Source of the DNA: Perkinsus marinus ATCC 50983
Taxonomy: Eukaryota; Perkinsozoa; Perkinsida; Perkinsidae
Length of the DNA: 64,000 bases
Direction of reading: 5' to 3'
NCBI RefSeq assembly: GCF_000006405.1
Contig: NW_003215453.1
Location: 475,019-539,018 of the forward strand
A model generated the notes under the pieces. It saw only the letters and a list, made by a program, of their open reading frames with translations. It did not search any database and was not told the DNA's origin. Both the position numbers and the translations under genes were made by a program. Positions 38,843 to 50,258 of this stretch are shown one piece after another. The first letter of the stretch is position 1. The number at the start of each line of letters is the position of its first letter.

Positions 38843-39795
38843 AATGATGAAAGGAATTTCGTGGGAGAAGAACTTAACGCACGACTGACCGGAGCTGAGC
38901 GGTCGATCGTAATGCTGTTCTGGATTCAGCGGATTTCGATAATGATGTGGCCTCCCGAAGACGAAAAAAAGATTGTCCTCCATAATTCTCTCACTATTGT
39001 CATGTTGCTGTGCACCTAGTAGCATCGAGCGAGTATGCTAGTTCGCCACTATTGAACTTCACATGGATCTACCAAGCTGTTATCAATCTTACGTTCTAAA
39101 TGAGATCAAACGGTGTTCGGCTAACTCGAAGGATATTGGAAATCCGTTACGATGCCGCACGTCGTGGAAGTTGATTTCGCGTGGAAACGAGAAGATTTCG
39201 AGCGTTTGCTATCACATAAACGCCCGAAGACGCGCGCTGATCCTCGAGGAGTGTATGTTCTCCCAGTCAGTGAGCAAACAGCAGACGAATTGTCAGAAGC
39301 GTCAGCGGGGATTCATTGAACAGCATTCCCGCCCATTCGATGACACCCAGTTTCAGTTGACGTGTTGTATCCGCCCTTACAGCGAGATGTTGTTTTCAAT
39401 CGCAACCATGTAACGTGTTCACGGCGCCCGAAAAGACATTTTCCAGCAGAAGTGTTAGTTACTATCCGCGTGCATCAAAAAGTGTGTAATACGCACGATT
39501 TTTAATCCGAAAGAAACCCAAATATAATACACAGCCCAAATGATAGGACGCGGACGGTACTTTCCGCGTAACATCCGCTCGGGCGTGTGCACCGCATTGC
39601 CGGGTAGATTGATTCCAGAGGATTACCATCATTCTAGATGATGGAAAGATTCGTTGTTCTCCTTCTCTCTTGGTATTAACGCGGAAACGCAACAAACAAT
39701 GCCAATATCACGACACTTGATCATAGGGTATAAAAGCATCACGCTGAGCCGCAATGCGGCAGTGAACACTTGAGAGCTTCATTCTAGAACGGCAT
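38843..39795. other. Intergenic interval with residual duplication
   Basis: No supported gene. 39150-39220 (tggaagttgatttcgcgtgg aaacgagaagatttcgagcg) resembles 42730-42775 upstream of GNAT paralog 2, so the segmental duplication extends into the 5' flank. Confidence 0.45.
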
Positions 39796-40917
39796 TCAGG
39801 GACTCGGGTCGACAGTAGTGACAGCCACAGTGGCCAAGGCGGAGGTCGGCAGGGAGGCAGTGGTGACCTCAGCAGTGGCGGAGACACCGGTAGTGGCGCT
39901 TGCAGTAGTGGGTGTCACAGCAGAGGAGTCAGTGGAAGTCACCTCGACCGTAGAAAAGACTTCAGTAGTGGAAGGTGCGCTGGTCACTTCCATCTGGTCT
40001 CGACCATCCGAGTCATCGACAGTAGTGATAACTGGAGCATCCTCAGTGACCACCGATGGTGAAGTATGCGCAGGAGTCACCGTTGGGGTTGATGAGACAA
40101 TAGCAGTGGTCGTCTCAATGATAGAATTAGCCGTTGTATCGGCAATCGTAACAGTCATCAGCTCGGATGTGGAGGTCGTAGCAGCAGTCTCATCCTTGTC
40201 TCTATCAGACGGTTCCCCAGCTGCAGTAGTAACTGGGATCTCATCAGTTACGGGAGTCGCAGTAGAAGTGGTCGAGAGGGTCGTGGTGACTACGGCAGCT
40301 GGCGCTATCGTAGTGGTGACCACCATACCTTCGGTTGTTGTAGAAACCTCGTCATCCTCCTGTTCAAGGCCAGGCGACTCACCAGGCGCAGTGGTGACGT
40401 CAACCTCATCGGTTACGACGGCTGCCGTGGTTGACTCGATAGCCCCACCCTCTACTCCTGAGGAGTCACTTGTGATTGATGCTGTAGTGGTGATGGTGTC
40501 GGCGGTATGCGTAGCCACAGACGAGATGGTCCCCTCAACCCCCTCACGTCCAGGACTCTCAATTGGCGCTGTCGTACTGACCAAAACCTCCTCAGTGATG
40601 ATTTCAGGAGTCGTGGGAGCCCCGCAAGTGCATGGCGCATTGGACGAATGACAAACACTTGGAGTCTTCCAGTACTTACAGTACGAGCCGGGAGTATCCA
40701 AGGCACAACCCACATCGCAATTACGAGGAGTCTCAGGGGATATGCTCGTGCCGCAGTTGCATGGAACATCCGAGCCGAAGCAAACGCTAGGGTTCTTCCA
40801 GTATTTGCAGTATGACCCAGGGTAAGTGCCAGCGCAGTCAGCGTCGCATTGAGCAGTGGAGAATGCCGAAGCACCAGAAAAGGTGACGACAAGTAGGGCG
40901 ATGGGGATGCGCATCAT
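39796..40917 (-). CDS. Secreted mucin-like Thr/Ser-rich protein with two Cys modules
   Basis: Intronless, 373 codons. The ATG at 40917 gives MMRIPIALLVVTFSGASAFS, a clear signal peptide; longer in-frame starts up to 41043 would bury it. Residues about 23-100 are two tandem modules of about 40 residues sharing C-D-x-x-C...PGSYCKYWK.PSVC...PC.CG. The rest (about 270 residues) is a low-complexity Thr/Ser/Val region with recurring 'VTTA.GES/P' blocks, the likely site of dense O-glycosylation. It ends VAVTTVDPSP at 39796. No membrane anchor or GPI signal is evident. It sits between the two secreted GNAT paralogs on the same strand. Likely a surface or secreted adhesive protein; the exact role is unknown. 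Confidence 0.85.
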   Translation of the reverse strand: MMRIPIALLVVTFSGASAFSTAQCDADCAGTYPGSYCKYWKNPSVCFGSDVPCNCGTSISPETPRNCDVGCALDTPGSYCKYWKTPSVCHSSNAPCTCGAPTTPEIITEEVLVSTTAPIESPGREGVEGTISSVATHTADTITTTASITSDSSGVEGGAIESTTAAVVTDEVDVTTAPGESPGLEQEDDEVSTTTEGMVVTTTIAPAAVVTTTLSTTSTATPVTDEIPVTTAAGEPSDRDKDETAATTSTSELMTVTIADTTANSIIETTTAIVSSTPTVTPAHTSPSVVTEDAPVITTVDDSDGRDQMEVTSAPSTTEVFSTVEVTSTDSSAVTPTTASATTGVSATAEVTTASLPTSALATVAVTTVDPSP

Positions 40918-41279
40918 TGAAATGGTATGAAGCCTGCAGTATACAGTCTGTACGAGCCTGCAAACACTAGTGCTGACTGTGCTCCTGGTTAGTCCAAGAT
41001 TCATAGGGAGCACTCGCCCGAGCGTTTCACTGAAATCATCCACAGTGTGGATGATTCGAAACGTCAGTCTTTAACTTGGTTGTGGTCGGCGGGTCTCCGA
41101 CTTGGAGCTTCCCCGTAATCGACGAGATTACTAATCTAATAGTCTCTGTTGGGTAACTGGCAGTAGTCGATGGTCAATGATGGCTGCGACAATGATGTAG
41201 GCTGTTCGCGTTAGCGAATATAGTCATCCACAGGATGTTCCGTCCTCACGCTGTTGAAACCGCCAACAATCATAAGAAA

Positions 41280-41350
41280 ATACCCGATGCAGGACCTGAA
41301 CCTTCGATCATCTGCTCCACAACTCACCATCTTATCGAGTTGAACTAATT
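41280..41350 (-). other. tRNA-like sequence, degraded
   Basis: On the minus strand, TAATTAGTTCAACTCGATAA (A-box/D-loop-like) is followed about 45 nt later by GAAGGTTCAGGTCCTG (B-box-like), but arms and acceptor do not pair. Intergenic between the mucin-like gene and GNAT paralog 2. Confidence 0.3.
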
Positions 41351-41638
41351 ACGCAAGTCCTCATACAGACTGATGAACTCCCGCATATGCTACCTCTGTT
41401 TGTATCATAACAATGACAGCTGATCAGTGAATACGTTCCGTAATTGAATCTAACAGGGAACGATATCTTCGCATGTCTGAATCCTCGGTCGAAGGCGTTC
41501 ATTCTTGAACTGTCGTACGATGTCGATGGTTGCACCGAATGATAATCGATCGTGGTCCAGGTTGGTAGGTGCTTATATTCGGGATTCCGAGGACACGTTT
41601 AATAGTCCTGACAGTCGGGACTATGACACTCTCTCCAA

Positions 41639-41671
41639 GAGCCCTCCCTCAGGATTCCTGAGGGAGGGCTC
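41639..41671. terminator. Perfect 16-bp inverted repeat behind GNAT paralog 2
   Basis: gagccctccctcagga and its exact complement tcctgagggagggctc are separated by one base, then cttt. It lies about 140 bp past the stop of the minus-strand gene at 41809, in the position of the smaller hairpin behind paralog 1. A 3'-end or RNA-stability role is inference. Confidence 0.5.
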
Positions 41672-41808
41672 TTTGAGTGAGGGTAGCCACTCAATGAATC
41701 AATCCTGATACTCTGGCACACAACATCACTTGACGATGGACAATGAGAGGAACACATCAACAAAATCTCAACATCCATGAGGGATGCAAACGATTCGACC
41801 GATGTAGT

Positions 41809-42627
41809 TCATAACATCAATTTTTGGGCGGAGCGATCGATCGCGGGGACGAACATCGCATCATACAGTCTGTGACCTCTATCATCAGATGTGGGAATCA
41901 ACTCTACTTCGGGTTCCAGCAGGTTCTGCGGTAAATTGCGGGCTGCTTCCGAATTGAAGCGATAGACATACCCAAGGGTGGGTATGGTCTCGTTTTGGAA
42001 ATATATCTGAGAGTAAACAGTCAGAGAACATAGTTCTTCACTCGCGCTTATCATACCTGTCCTTCATGAACAAATCCTATCTTGCTGTAAAGACCCTTGG
42101 CCGGCCAATTATCATCCATTACTCCCAGATACACGCCAGTGATATGCTGCCATGTTGATTTTATCTGCGAAACTTTCGAAGGCTAGAGGCAAACTTTCGA
42201 AAGCTCACGCGTGCGAGTAGCGTTTCGATCATAGCCGTTGCAATGCCCTTCCTTCTCCAATCCTCGCGGACCTCAACATTGTATAAGTAAACCCAGGTCG
42301 GATGCGCGGGTTTCGTCACCAAACCGTAGCTTGTTACGGCGACAAGGAGCTGAAGTACAGCAGCAACCCATCACTACTATGCGCGTGCGATTCAAAACGG
42401 TCATCTCAATGACTCACACAAGTCGCCTTGTTGATAGGCACCCCGACGAGGAAGGTAGAACCATCAGGAATACGTTCGCCGTTGATCAATTCTATATTGG
42501 GCTTGGATTGGTAATCCAGCTGCTCAATATCAAAACGAGGGCGGCTGTGTCGTGGGCCTCCAATAACGAGGCTGAGACTCGAGAGCAGCCCCGCTAGTAG
42601 TAGGCAGGATAGTTTGAGGCGTGCCAT
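41809..42627 (-). CDS. Secreted GNAT-family acetyltransferase-like protein, paralog 2
   Basis: It starts at 42627 with MARLKLSCLLLAGLLSSLSL, a signal peptide. Exon 1 reads FDIEQLDYQSKPNIELING. A second exon (about 42350-42210, VAVTSYGLVTKPAHPTWVY-like on the minus strand, then the GNAT loop) and a third (TGVYLGVMDDNWPAKGLYSK) follow. The last exon, from about 42005, reads IYFQNETIPTLGYVYRFNSE and ends DRSAQKLML at 41809. It is nearly collinear with paralog 1 and their last exons share IYFQNET.PTLGYVYRF. The paralog lacks the MITE found before paralog 1. Substrate unknown. Confidence 0.74.
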
Positions 42628-44011
42628 ATTCAGCAACTACATTGGTGACGCGCTGGCAGATGCGAATGGTATCACACGATCGAGTATGCCGCTAACCAAA
42701 TTCAGACGGTAGAAATTTATGCGACGCACCATGGAAATTGACTTTGCGCGAGAACTGGGAGATACTTCGAGCGGCGAGTTGAGTGCACTTTCCCAGATCA
42801 GCGTCGTGCGGAAAGAAGCTCTCCCTTCTGAGGTGGCCCGGACGCCGCTATCACCACTGAGTACTCGACACCAGTACACACACGGGCGATAGCGAGACGG
42901 AGGGTCTCGTGACAGGGAAAGGATCTTTCACAATGATACCCCTCCGTATTAGGGCCGAATAGGGGAGGGGCCGCTATGCCCCCCGCTATGGATTATACCA
43001 TTCAGAGATCTATTTAGGGCGGCCGAATAGGGGAGGGGCCGCTATGCCCCCCGTTATGGACTATACCATTCAGAGATCTATTTAGGGCGGCCGAATAGGG
43101 GAGGGGCCGCTATGCCCCCCGCTATGGACTATACCATTCAGAGATCTATTTAGGGCGGCCGAATAGGGGAGGGGCCGCTATGCCCCCCGCTATGGACTAT
43201 ACCATTCAGAGATCTATTTAGGGCGGCCGAATAGGGGAGGGGCCGCTATGCCCCCCGCTATGGACTATACCATTCAGAGATCTATTTAGGGCGGCCGAAT
43301 AGGGGAGGGGCCGCTATGCCCCCTGCTATGGACTATACCATTCAGAGATCTATTTAGGGCGGCCGAATAGGGGAGGGGCCGCTATGCCCCCCGCTATGGA
43401 CTATACCATTCAGAGGTCTATTTAGGGCGGCCGAATAGGGGAGGGGCCGCTATGCCCCCCGCTATGGACTATACCATTCAGAGGTCTATTTAGGGCGGCC
43501 GAATAGGGGAGGGGCCGCTATGGGGAATTTCTGATGAGGACAAGAACCATATCATGTCCTGTGATGAAGCTGTTCATCGTGACGCCTTAATCACTGTATA
43601 GTGTAACTTTGTTTCACTGCGTCTCCATAGATTGCGCAGATAACATACTTATCATTGACTATATCGTGGCTGTCTCTTTGCGGAGTTCGCAAGTTCCCAT
43701 TTGCCACTCTGCTCCAACTGTGCTGGTGTGTTGAACGTATTGCAATGGGAATATATACAACATCATGTAATGGCGACGTTAAGCTCGTGAAACGCATTCG
43801 TCTCGCCGTATTGATGGTAGATATTTGTGATTTATATTCAAATCGGTTGGATTTCACCGGGTGACAATTTCATCACCTGTACAGGCTGAACTCCTACTAA
43901 ACTAAGCATACTTTAGACGAACACTATCACATGCTCGTGGATAAGGAAACAAAGATAGATTCAATCAAAAAAAGATGTGACATTCCATGGTTACTCACAC
44001 TCGCAGGTTAC
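42628..44011. other. Intergenic interval containing the second satellite array
   Basis: Apart from the 68-bp satellite (42959-43520), the rest shows no supported gene. Confidence 0.4.
42959..43520. repeat. 68-bp satellite array, second locus, 8 full copies plus a partial
   Basis: The same 68-bp unit as 1-739, starting at 42959 and repeating at 43027, 43095 and so on. Copies carry more substitutions (gattatacc, ccgttatgg, ccctgctatgg, gaggtctattt) than the first array. It breaks off mid-unit at about 43520 (ggccgctatggggaatttc). Confidence 0.97.
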
Positions 44012-46410
44012 TCACGCTCCAACAACTTTCGCATCAAAACTCTTGAACACTTCAATAATGATCTCGCACGCCTGCCTCAAAGCGTCCTAAGAGACTCGGT
44101 ACGCTAACAACAACCTCCAAGTCGACCTACCTCAGGGATGACCAAGGGCGGCGCGAATCTTATAATGTTATCATGGGTTTGCTTGGCGAGGAGACCAGCA
44201 TCGCGGAGGGCCAGACAGACCTAGAGAACTCAGTAGTGAAAGCAAGAGAGCGCTCCAACCTACATCCCAAGCCTTAACCTTGTCGCGAAAAGTGTCATCA
44301 CATACAACAGCATTGAGCAACCCTTTACCTAAGCGAACGCCATGGAATTGGACACGCCTCAATCCTTCCTCACCTCGAATTTGTTTAACCCAGCTCATGT
44401 GTCCGATGCCTTCCTCGAGCTTACCACGGAATACTTCGCCTAAACGATCCGCTCTCTCAACCAAACCTTCGTCCTTGATAACAGAAAGAGCCTCCATTGC
44501 AACACGACAAGCGATCGGATTACCACCGTAACTACAAAATGACGGTTACAGAGTTACTCTCACATAGCGATGGCTCACGTTGATCCATGCTGTCCCGGCT
44601 TGATAGTGAGCATAATCTCGTCATTCGATAGGACGGCAGATACGGGGTACATGCCTCCGCTCAATGCCTTCCCCAGAACCTTGACAAGCATTTCCGACAC
44701 ATATCTCTAACTGATCATAACCTACCACAAGGTCCGGGCGGACACCCCAGTGGTCGCAGCACAGCAATCTTCCAGTGCGAGCAAGGCCAGTCTGGATCTC
44801 ATCACAACACAGGAGCACGTTGTGCCTATATCAACGTGCTGCCATTCGTCGTAGAAGAATCGAGAAGCCCTACTTCGTACAAAGCTCGCGCACAGCAGGA
44901 AGATAGGTGTCATCTGGGACGTTAACGCCGGCCTCGCCCTGAATAGGTTCAACATAAAAACCTGCAATATTCGGGTTGCTCTCCAGCAGCTTCTTCAAAG
45001 AATCGACATCGTTATACGGTACCTAATCGAATCACTCACAAATATATTCTGATGAAAATCTCAAGGCCACAATCATAACATCATCAAGGACCACCCAGAG
45101 AGCTCACTATTTCAAATCCAGGAATGAATGGTCCGTAGTTATTGAAACAATCAGGATCAGTCGAGGCACTGCAAGCCGCCAAGGTACGTCCTGAATAACT
45201 ACAGCTGATACTCCATCTCAGTCGAGGCGGCCGGGAAGGAACGAGTAAATATTAAATCTTTCCTCGCTAATAAGCATAACAGAAGTCCAGCCTTCCTCTC
45301 AGCGACCGTCATACGGGTAAGTCGACTCGAAAATTGCGAGCTTTGGTGATTCAATCAATCACGACGATATCGAGCTGTTTACCCCAAAAGTTGTCCTCAG
45401 CAAAAACGATTACAGCCTTGTCCTTGGGAATCTTCTTCACTTCATAACCCCATCTAAAGGCAAACTGCCAACGCGGAAAATGCGTGCGTAGTCAACTACG
45501 CAAAAATTCTGACCAACAGGAAATTCTGCCTAGTTCTTAAATACTCTTAGTCGTATACAAACTCCCATACTATAATGATAAAATCCCTGGGCTGGGCTGA
45601 GCTAGCCAAACGTATATCCTAATCCTCGAACGACAAGCTCTTTTCGCCCACCTTCTGATTAGCTTGCACGCAGTCTCTCCAGCTTCAACGCCACTGTTCA
45701 TAGGGAGTACTCTATCATACCTAATATGAATCCAACTGCACGCATGCACATCTCGAGAGATGTTCACCCTACCCGAAAAAGTCAGTTATGAACTTCGTGA
45801 ACAACGCGAGTGTCTCGTTGTGGAAAGCGCGACTAGTCAGAGCCAGCTTTTGAGCCTGCTGGATGAGAGCAGCGACGATACGAGGATGGCAATGGCCTTG
45901 ATTGACGGCTGAATACCTACGGCAAACTATATGAGTGATAATAATAGATGAATACACTGGAGCTGAGCGGAGATCCCAAGTCAAGGCCGATGTAAATTGT
46001 GATGACTACATTCAAGGACAGCTAATAGCTATTATATATACATAAGTTCAGCAGCCTACGAAGGCGAATAATGTGAGAGATACAAAACAGCATCAAGTCG
46101 ACACTTTTTTCGACGAACATTCCTACGCATCATGTACTACTCGTCACAAAGGGGAGAATTTCAATCGAGCGAATAAATCGATTAGCTCACGCGGAGAGGA
46201 AGTCGAGATATCTCTTTCCTGTGACGTCCCAAACATGACATCCCTCTCCACGAGCTAAGACCACTGGAAGCGGGTGGTAGTTGTGGGCTCCATGGGCATC
46301 TTCTAACTTTATGTATCTGAGGAGGACAGCCACTATTACTAAGCTCAGGAACAGTGTCATAAAATGCACATATCGAAGAAATAGATAACAAGAGCCAACG
46401 AGCGAGACAT
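44012..46410 (-). CDS. Ornithine aminotransferase
   Basis: PLP enzyme converting ornithine and 2-oxoglutarate to glutamate semialdehyde and glutamate. Exons separated by short introns read [36 protein letters not shown] (about 45915), [20 protein letters not shown] (about 45705), [10 protein letters not shown] (about 45400), [20 protein letters not shown] (about 44955), [18 protein letters not shown] (cofactor Asp, about 44810), [19 protein letters not shown] (PLP lysine, about 44670), [20 protein letters not shown] (about 44530), then VVGA and the stop at 44012. The N-terminus is ambiguous. An ATG at 46410 can splice over a 53-nt intron ([13 protein letters not shown], then YIKLEDAHG). An ATG at 46360 reads straight in ([16 protein letters not shown]), giving a membrane-anchor-like leader. 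No clear mitochondrial presequence. Confidence 0.93.
45468..45640 (+). repeat. Degenerate copy of the 180-bp repeat
   Basis: cggaaaatgcgtgcgtagtc aactac ... gtcgtatacaaactcccata ... ctgagctagccaaacgtata tcctaatc. It lies within the ornithine aminotransferase introns. Confidence 0.5.
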
Positions 46411-46549
46411 GGTGAGGTTATTGAGTTGATAATACTGCTATAGAATCGTTCTCATGATAACTGTATACGACCAGTCAGTGAGGATAGTCATAAAAAAACT
46501 CCATGTTCCAATCTAATGTAGAGGAAAGGCCACTCAGAGCTGTAAAGGC

Positions 46550-46964
46550 TCACTCCTCGGGATCATCAACCTTGGAAATGTAGGTCTTCTTGAGCTGGGT
46601 CAGGAAGGTATCTTCATTGGACGGGCTGAGTATCACAAGTCATAACCCTCCTGTGTCGGAAAAGCTCACTACTTCATGGTGACAATCGTTGGGAGTGCTA
46701 CCGGGGATTAACGAAGAAAATTAGCTGAAACGGAATACACTGGACCAGCAAGTCTCGGAAACTCAACACTCAGAGCGAAAATCTATTATAAACTGATTCG
46801 AAAGGAGATCTACTTCACAGAATTTCGCGTCCGCACTGGGAAGGATGCTCAAAATTGATTCGCATGGTCGGCACCAACATCAGATACAGGCTGAGGGGGG
46901 AGACATCATACCAATAAGAGCGGGCCGCGCCTTGTAAGACTAAAGAGATGTAGGAAATCGTCAT
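46550..46964 (-). CDS. Small unrecognised protein, two or three exons
   Basis: It may start at 46964 (MTISYISLVLQGAARSYWYD) and continues VSPLSLYLMLVPTMRINFEH with a hydrophobic segment. A later exon ends NEDTFLTQLKKTYISKVDDP EE at the stop at 46550. A short middle exon near 46720-46680 is unclear. The size and the single hydrophobic stretch would suit a small mitochondrial or membrane subunit, but no family is recognised. It is upstream of ornithine aminotransferase on the same strand. Confidence 0.5.
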
Positions 46965-48521
46965 ACTGCGCACTACGACAATCGACACAACAAATCTGCA
47001 CGCATGCACAAAAGATATTATCTTGCACATATATTATCTACTGATGAGCTCCTATACTCCGCTGATGAGTAATTATCCTCAACTCCTACTTTATATTGAT
47101 GCTATTTTGTATATCTGAATTTCGAATCAATTGCTGTCGCGACCTTAGCATGATCTGATGTCAATGAGCTACCATCTCCACGAGCTCGTAGTATTCAGTG
47201 AGCCAAAACACCACCACGAACCGACTAGACCATCTCTCTTCTCCCATCGTGTCGTATACGGATTTCATTCGGGATATGCAGTAACGAAATACTTGTCAAC
47301 ACAAACATTCATTTTTCCTCACCACCAAGTTTTGCTTCCGATTGCTTCAAATTTATCAGTCCCAAAATGAATACGAACTACCAAATTTTTTATTATGAAA
47401 CCTGAGATTTTACGCGAAGAAGTTCAGGTTGCATACAATATTGGACTTCATGTTTGTTTCCCTCGTCTCAGGGGTTCTCCCACAACTTTAGGTATACTCA
47501 GAACGGACAAAACAATTCCCTCCGAGTTTTGATATTGTCGAACACGCGTAATTGACCATCTCATATTGTGCCAACTCGAACAAAAATCACAAGCCGTTGA
47601 ATGGAAAGTCTCATATCGAGTGAATCGCATCACAAAAGCCAGTAAGGCCACTTCCTGCTTGCTAGTTTCTTCGCCTTAGCTAGGTGAATCTGTACACGGA
47701 ACTTGAACCAGAATAGCATAAAATCCTCCCGTTGTCCAAATCTATTCATCTGACAATATAATGAATATCTTAATAATATTCAATTAAAATCCTCTCACTG
47801 AAATGTGACAAGCAATAACCAAACTTTGCCGGAAAATACAGAAAGTTCTATCATATCACTCGCTTATGCTACACCCGTTCCGACCACACCATGAAAGAAA
47901 GTGAAAAAATATGATCAATGTACCGTGAGCGTTCGAATTCATCCACACCTCCAGATGCGTATAAATTTAATGATTTGTATAATTGGAACAACCCTCTGGT
48001 GCGAAAAGTCGTCCAATATCATCAATATTCATAAGAGATGAAAGACGATTTGATAACAATGAATACCATCATTAGCAAATCTAAATCAATCGACGAAAAC
48101 ATTGCAAAAATCAACGTTCACTCCAAGGACTAAGCAAAGACTCACAGAACAACAACTCGAAAAGAACAAGCTGGAACTCACAAAGCCGATATTTATCAGC
48201 GTCATGAACTCAACACAGGTTCAAGGAAGAATATCCCTTTTCTATCTCGTGCATCATCTACCATGCATAAATGCTAGCCTACAGCAGCATTTGAAACTAA
48301 TTTAACCGAGTTGACACTATCAAGCACATACGATAAGAATAGCAGCACTGATAGCCACCTCGATTGAGCTTCATTTCTCAGAAATGACGTGTCCAGCATC
48401 TCAGCATTCCTCTGGACCATACAAACTGACGATAAACCTAGACGATAGTAGAGACAATTTCTTGGGTGATAAATCTTTATTATAAACACGGGACTAAACC
48501 TCCCTTCGGCTTCCATCTTCT
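46965..48521. other. Intergenic interval
   Basis: AT-rich, with no supported exon or known repeat. It separates the small orphan gene from the 3' end of cyclin B. Confidence 0.4.
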
Positions 48522-50149
48522 TCAACCAAGTACCATACGGGATACACTGCGGAACCTGACAAAACAACACAATAAATCACAAGCGAACATCAACGACAGT
48601 TAGCAAAATATAAGAAATGCGTCGCTACACCTAGAGAGACCAATAGCACTGCCTGAAACTCGGAAAAGGCAAACCTCTTACTTCGAAAGTTGGAACTTCT
48701 TCTTCACAGCCCTGAGCTGCGTCCCCGAGTGATCCTCGTTGGTAGTTGCTTGCAGTAATGCACATAATTCCTTCGCCACAGCTTTCACCTCTTGCTCAGT
48801 GTTCGGGCAGTGCACGGCCACATGTGGTGGCCATGCTGCCGGCTTTCTGATTAGTTTGTTGGATAAATACAAAGCGCCCGCCGCCAGTTGACTTGCAGAA
48901 TATTTCAGCATACTATACCTGCACAAAACCAGAAACAACTAGACGAGCAAAATTGCGGCGAGGAGGATTATGAACTCGACGAGTACATTTAACACGTCAA
49001 GATTAATCTGATTACGCGACAGGGTGGACCAACTTACTCTGGAAGGGCGAGTTCTAGACAATACTGTGCCAAGAAAAAGTGTTTCTCATCACTCTCCATG
49101 ACCTTGGCGTACCGAAGTAGGAAGAACATTGCTGATGGTGTTGTCAGGCAGAACCTAATAGAGCACACTACCACAACGCAGACTGACATCCACTCACCCG
49201 AGCGCGTTAAGAATGTCCACTTCCATTTGCATGACTTCATGACGTTGATAGGTTCTGTCGCATATACTGACAATGTCCTTCATTTCAGGAGCATATATAT
49301 CCTCATACCTGCCAAAACACACACCGTAATCACATAAACGAGGATCACCCGAGGGCTCACTTCGAGGCAATCAACAAGCAGGTCACACCAACTAGCTGCA
49401 ACCGTGTACGTGGAAGATTGGGACATTGCTCAAGATAACGATCAATCAAGTTGACCTGAAAATAGATCAGCATATTGCACTTGCAGTCACCATCGACAAA
49501 TACCGTTAGGTAGAGCGTCTCTGGAACCAACTTGAACTTCCAATGAACCTCAACCAACCAGTCGATCAGAACAGCGCGCATCCTCTCAGTGATATCGGAC
49601 TGAGTTCTACCCATGTAATTCCAAGACTGCCGATATCTGAACAAAAACACCAGTAACCACACCACAAGCGGATCAAACGTCTCTCACTTCTGCTCTATGC
49701 TGTTCATGTTGACAAAGATAGAATTAACGTATTCCGCCACGAACTGAGGGTTGTTGAGATCCTAAAAGTCAACCGTAGGAATATCTGAAGCAAATTGACC
49801 CTACTTGACGATCCTCAGGCGGAATAGTGTCCTTCCAGTCGACCAACTGCTGAAGCTCCAACCTCGCCGGCGTGGTCCCCTGCATAATGGTGTCATCAAG
49901 GTCCTCAAGCTTGCTTGCAGACAACCGAGCCGCCGCAGCCTTGCTCCGCGTCACCATACCTGACAATCAGATGCAAAACCACTACACATGAGCACAAGCT
50001 CTACCAGTTTGAGCAGACATCACATTAACCGTGTTGCTGATGTCCATGAACGCTCCCCTCTTCCGAGACTCCATCACGACATGACCACCCTTCCCCGTAA
50101 GGGCGTTCTCAGAGAGCTGAGCTTGCTGGGCACGGTTGCTAGAGAGCAT
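48522..50149 (-). CDS. B-type cyclin
   Basis: Regulatory partner of a cyclin-dependent kinase for mitotic entry. Exon 1 (50149-50005) starts [19 protein letters not shown] and contains RGAFMDISN (residues 31-39), which fits the destruction box RxxLxxIxN except Phe for Leu. Exon 2 starts at 49959 ([20 protein letters not shown]). The cyclin box follows: [20 protein letters not shown], then [20 protein letters not shown] (the MRxxLxDW hallmark, about 49590), [55 protein letters not shown] (about 49180), then [18 protein letters not shown]. The last exons give [11 protein letters not shown] joined to [10 protein letters not shown] and the stop at 48522. A retroelement insertion lies about 110 bp upstream of the start codon. 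Confidence 0.92.
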
Positions 50150-50258
50150 TGTGGAGAACTTACAATCGTCAAGCTGGTGATGAATGACAACGATAACCGC
50201 GTGCGCCCCGCCAGAAACGCCTCGTTTCGTGCAAAGTGCATGCAGGAATCCTCCCAGC

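Noticed and set aside
39818-40651. Plus-strand frame of 277 codons
   Set aside because: It is the exact antisense shadow of the Thr/Ser-rich region of the mucin-like gene; codon bias on the other strand keeps it open. No signal peptide or domain.
47055-47085. Hammerhead ribozyme core (ctgatgag)
   Set aside because: The matching gaaac half and flanking stems are absent.
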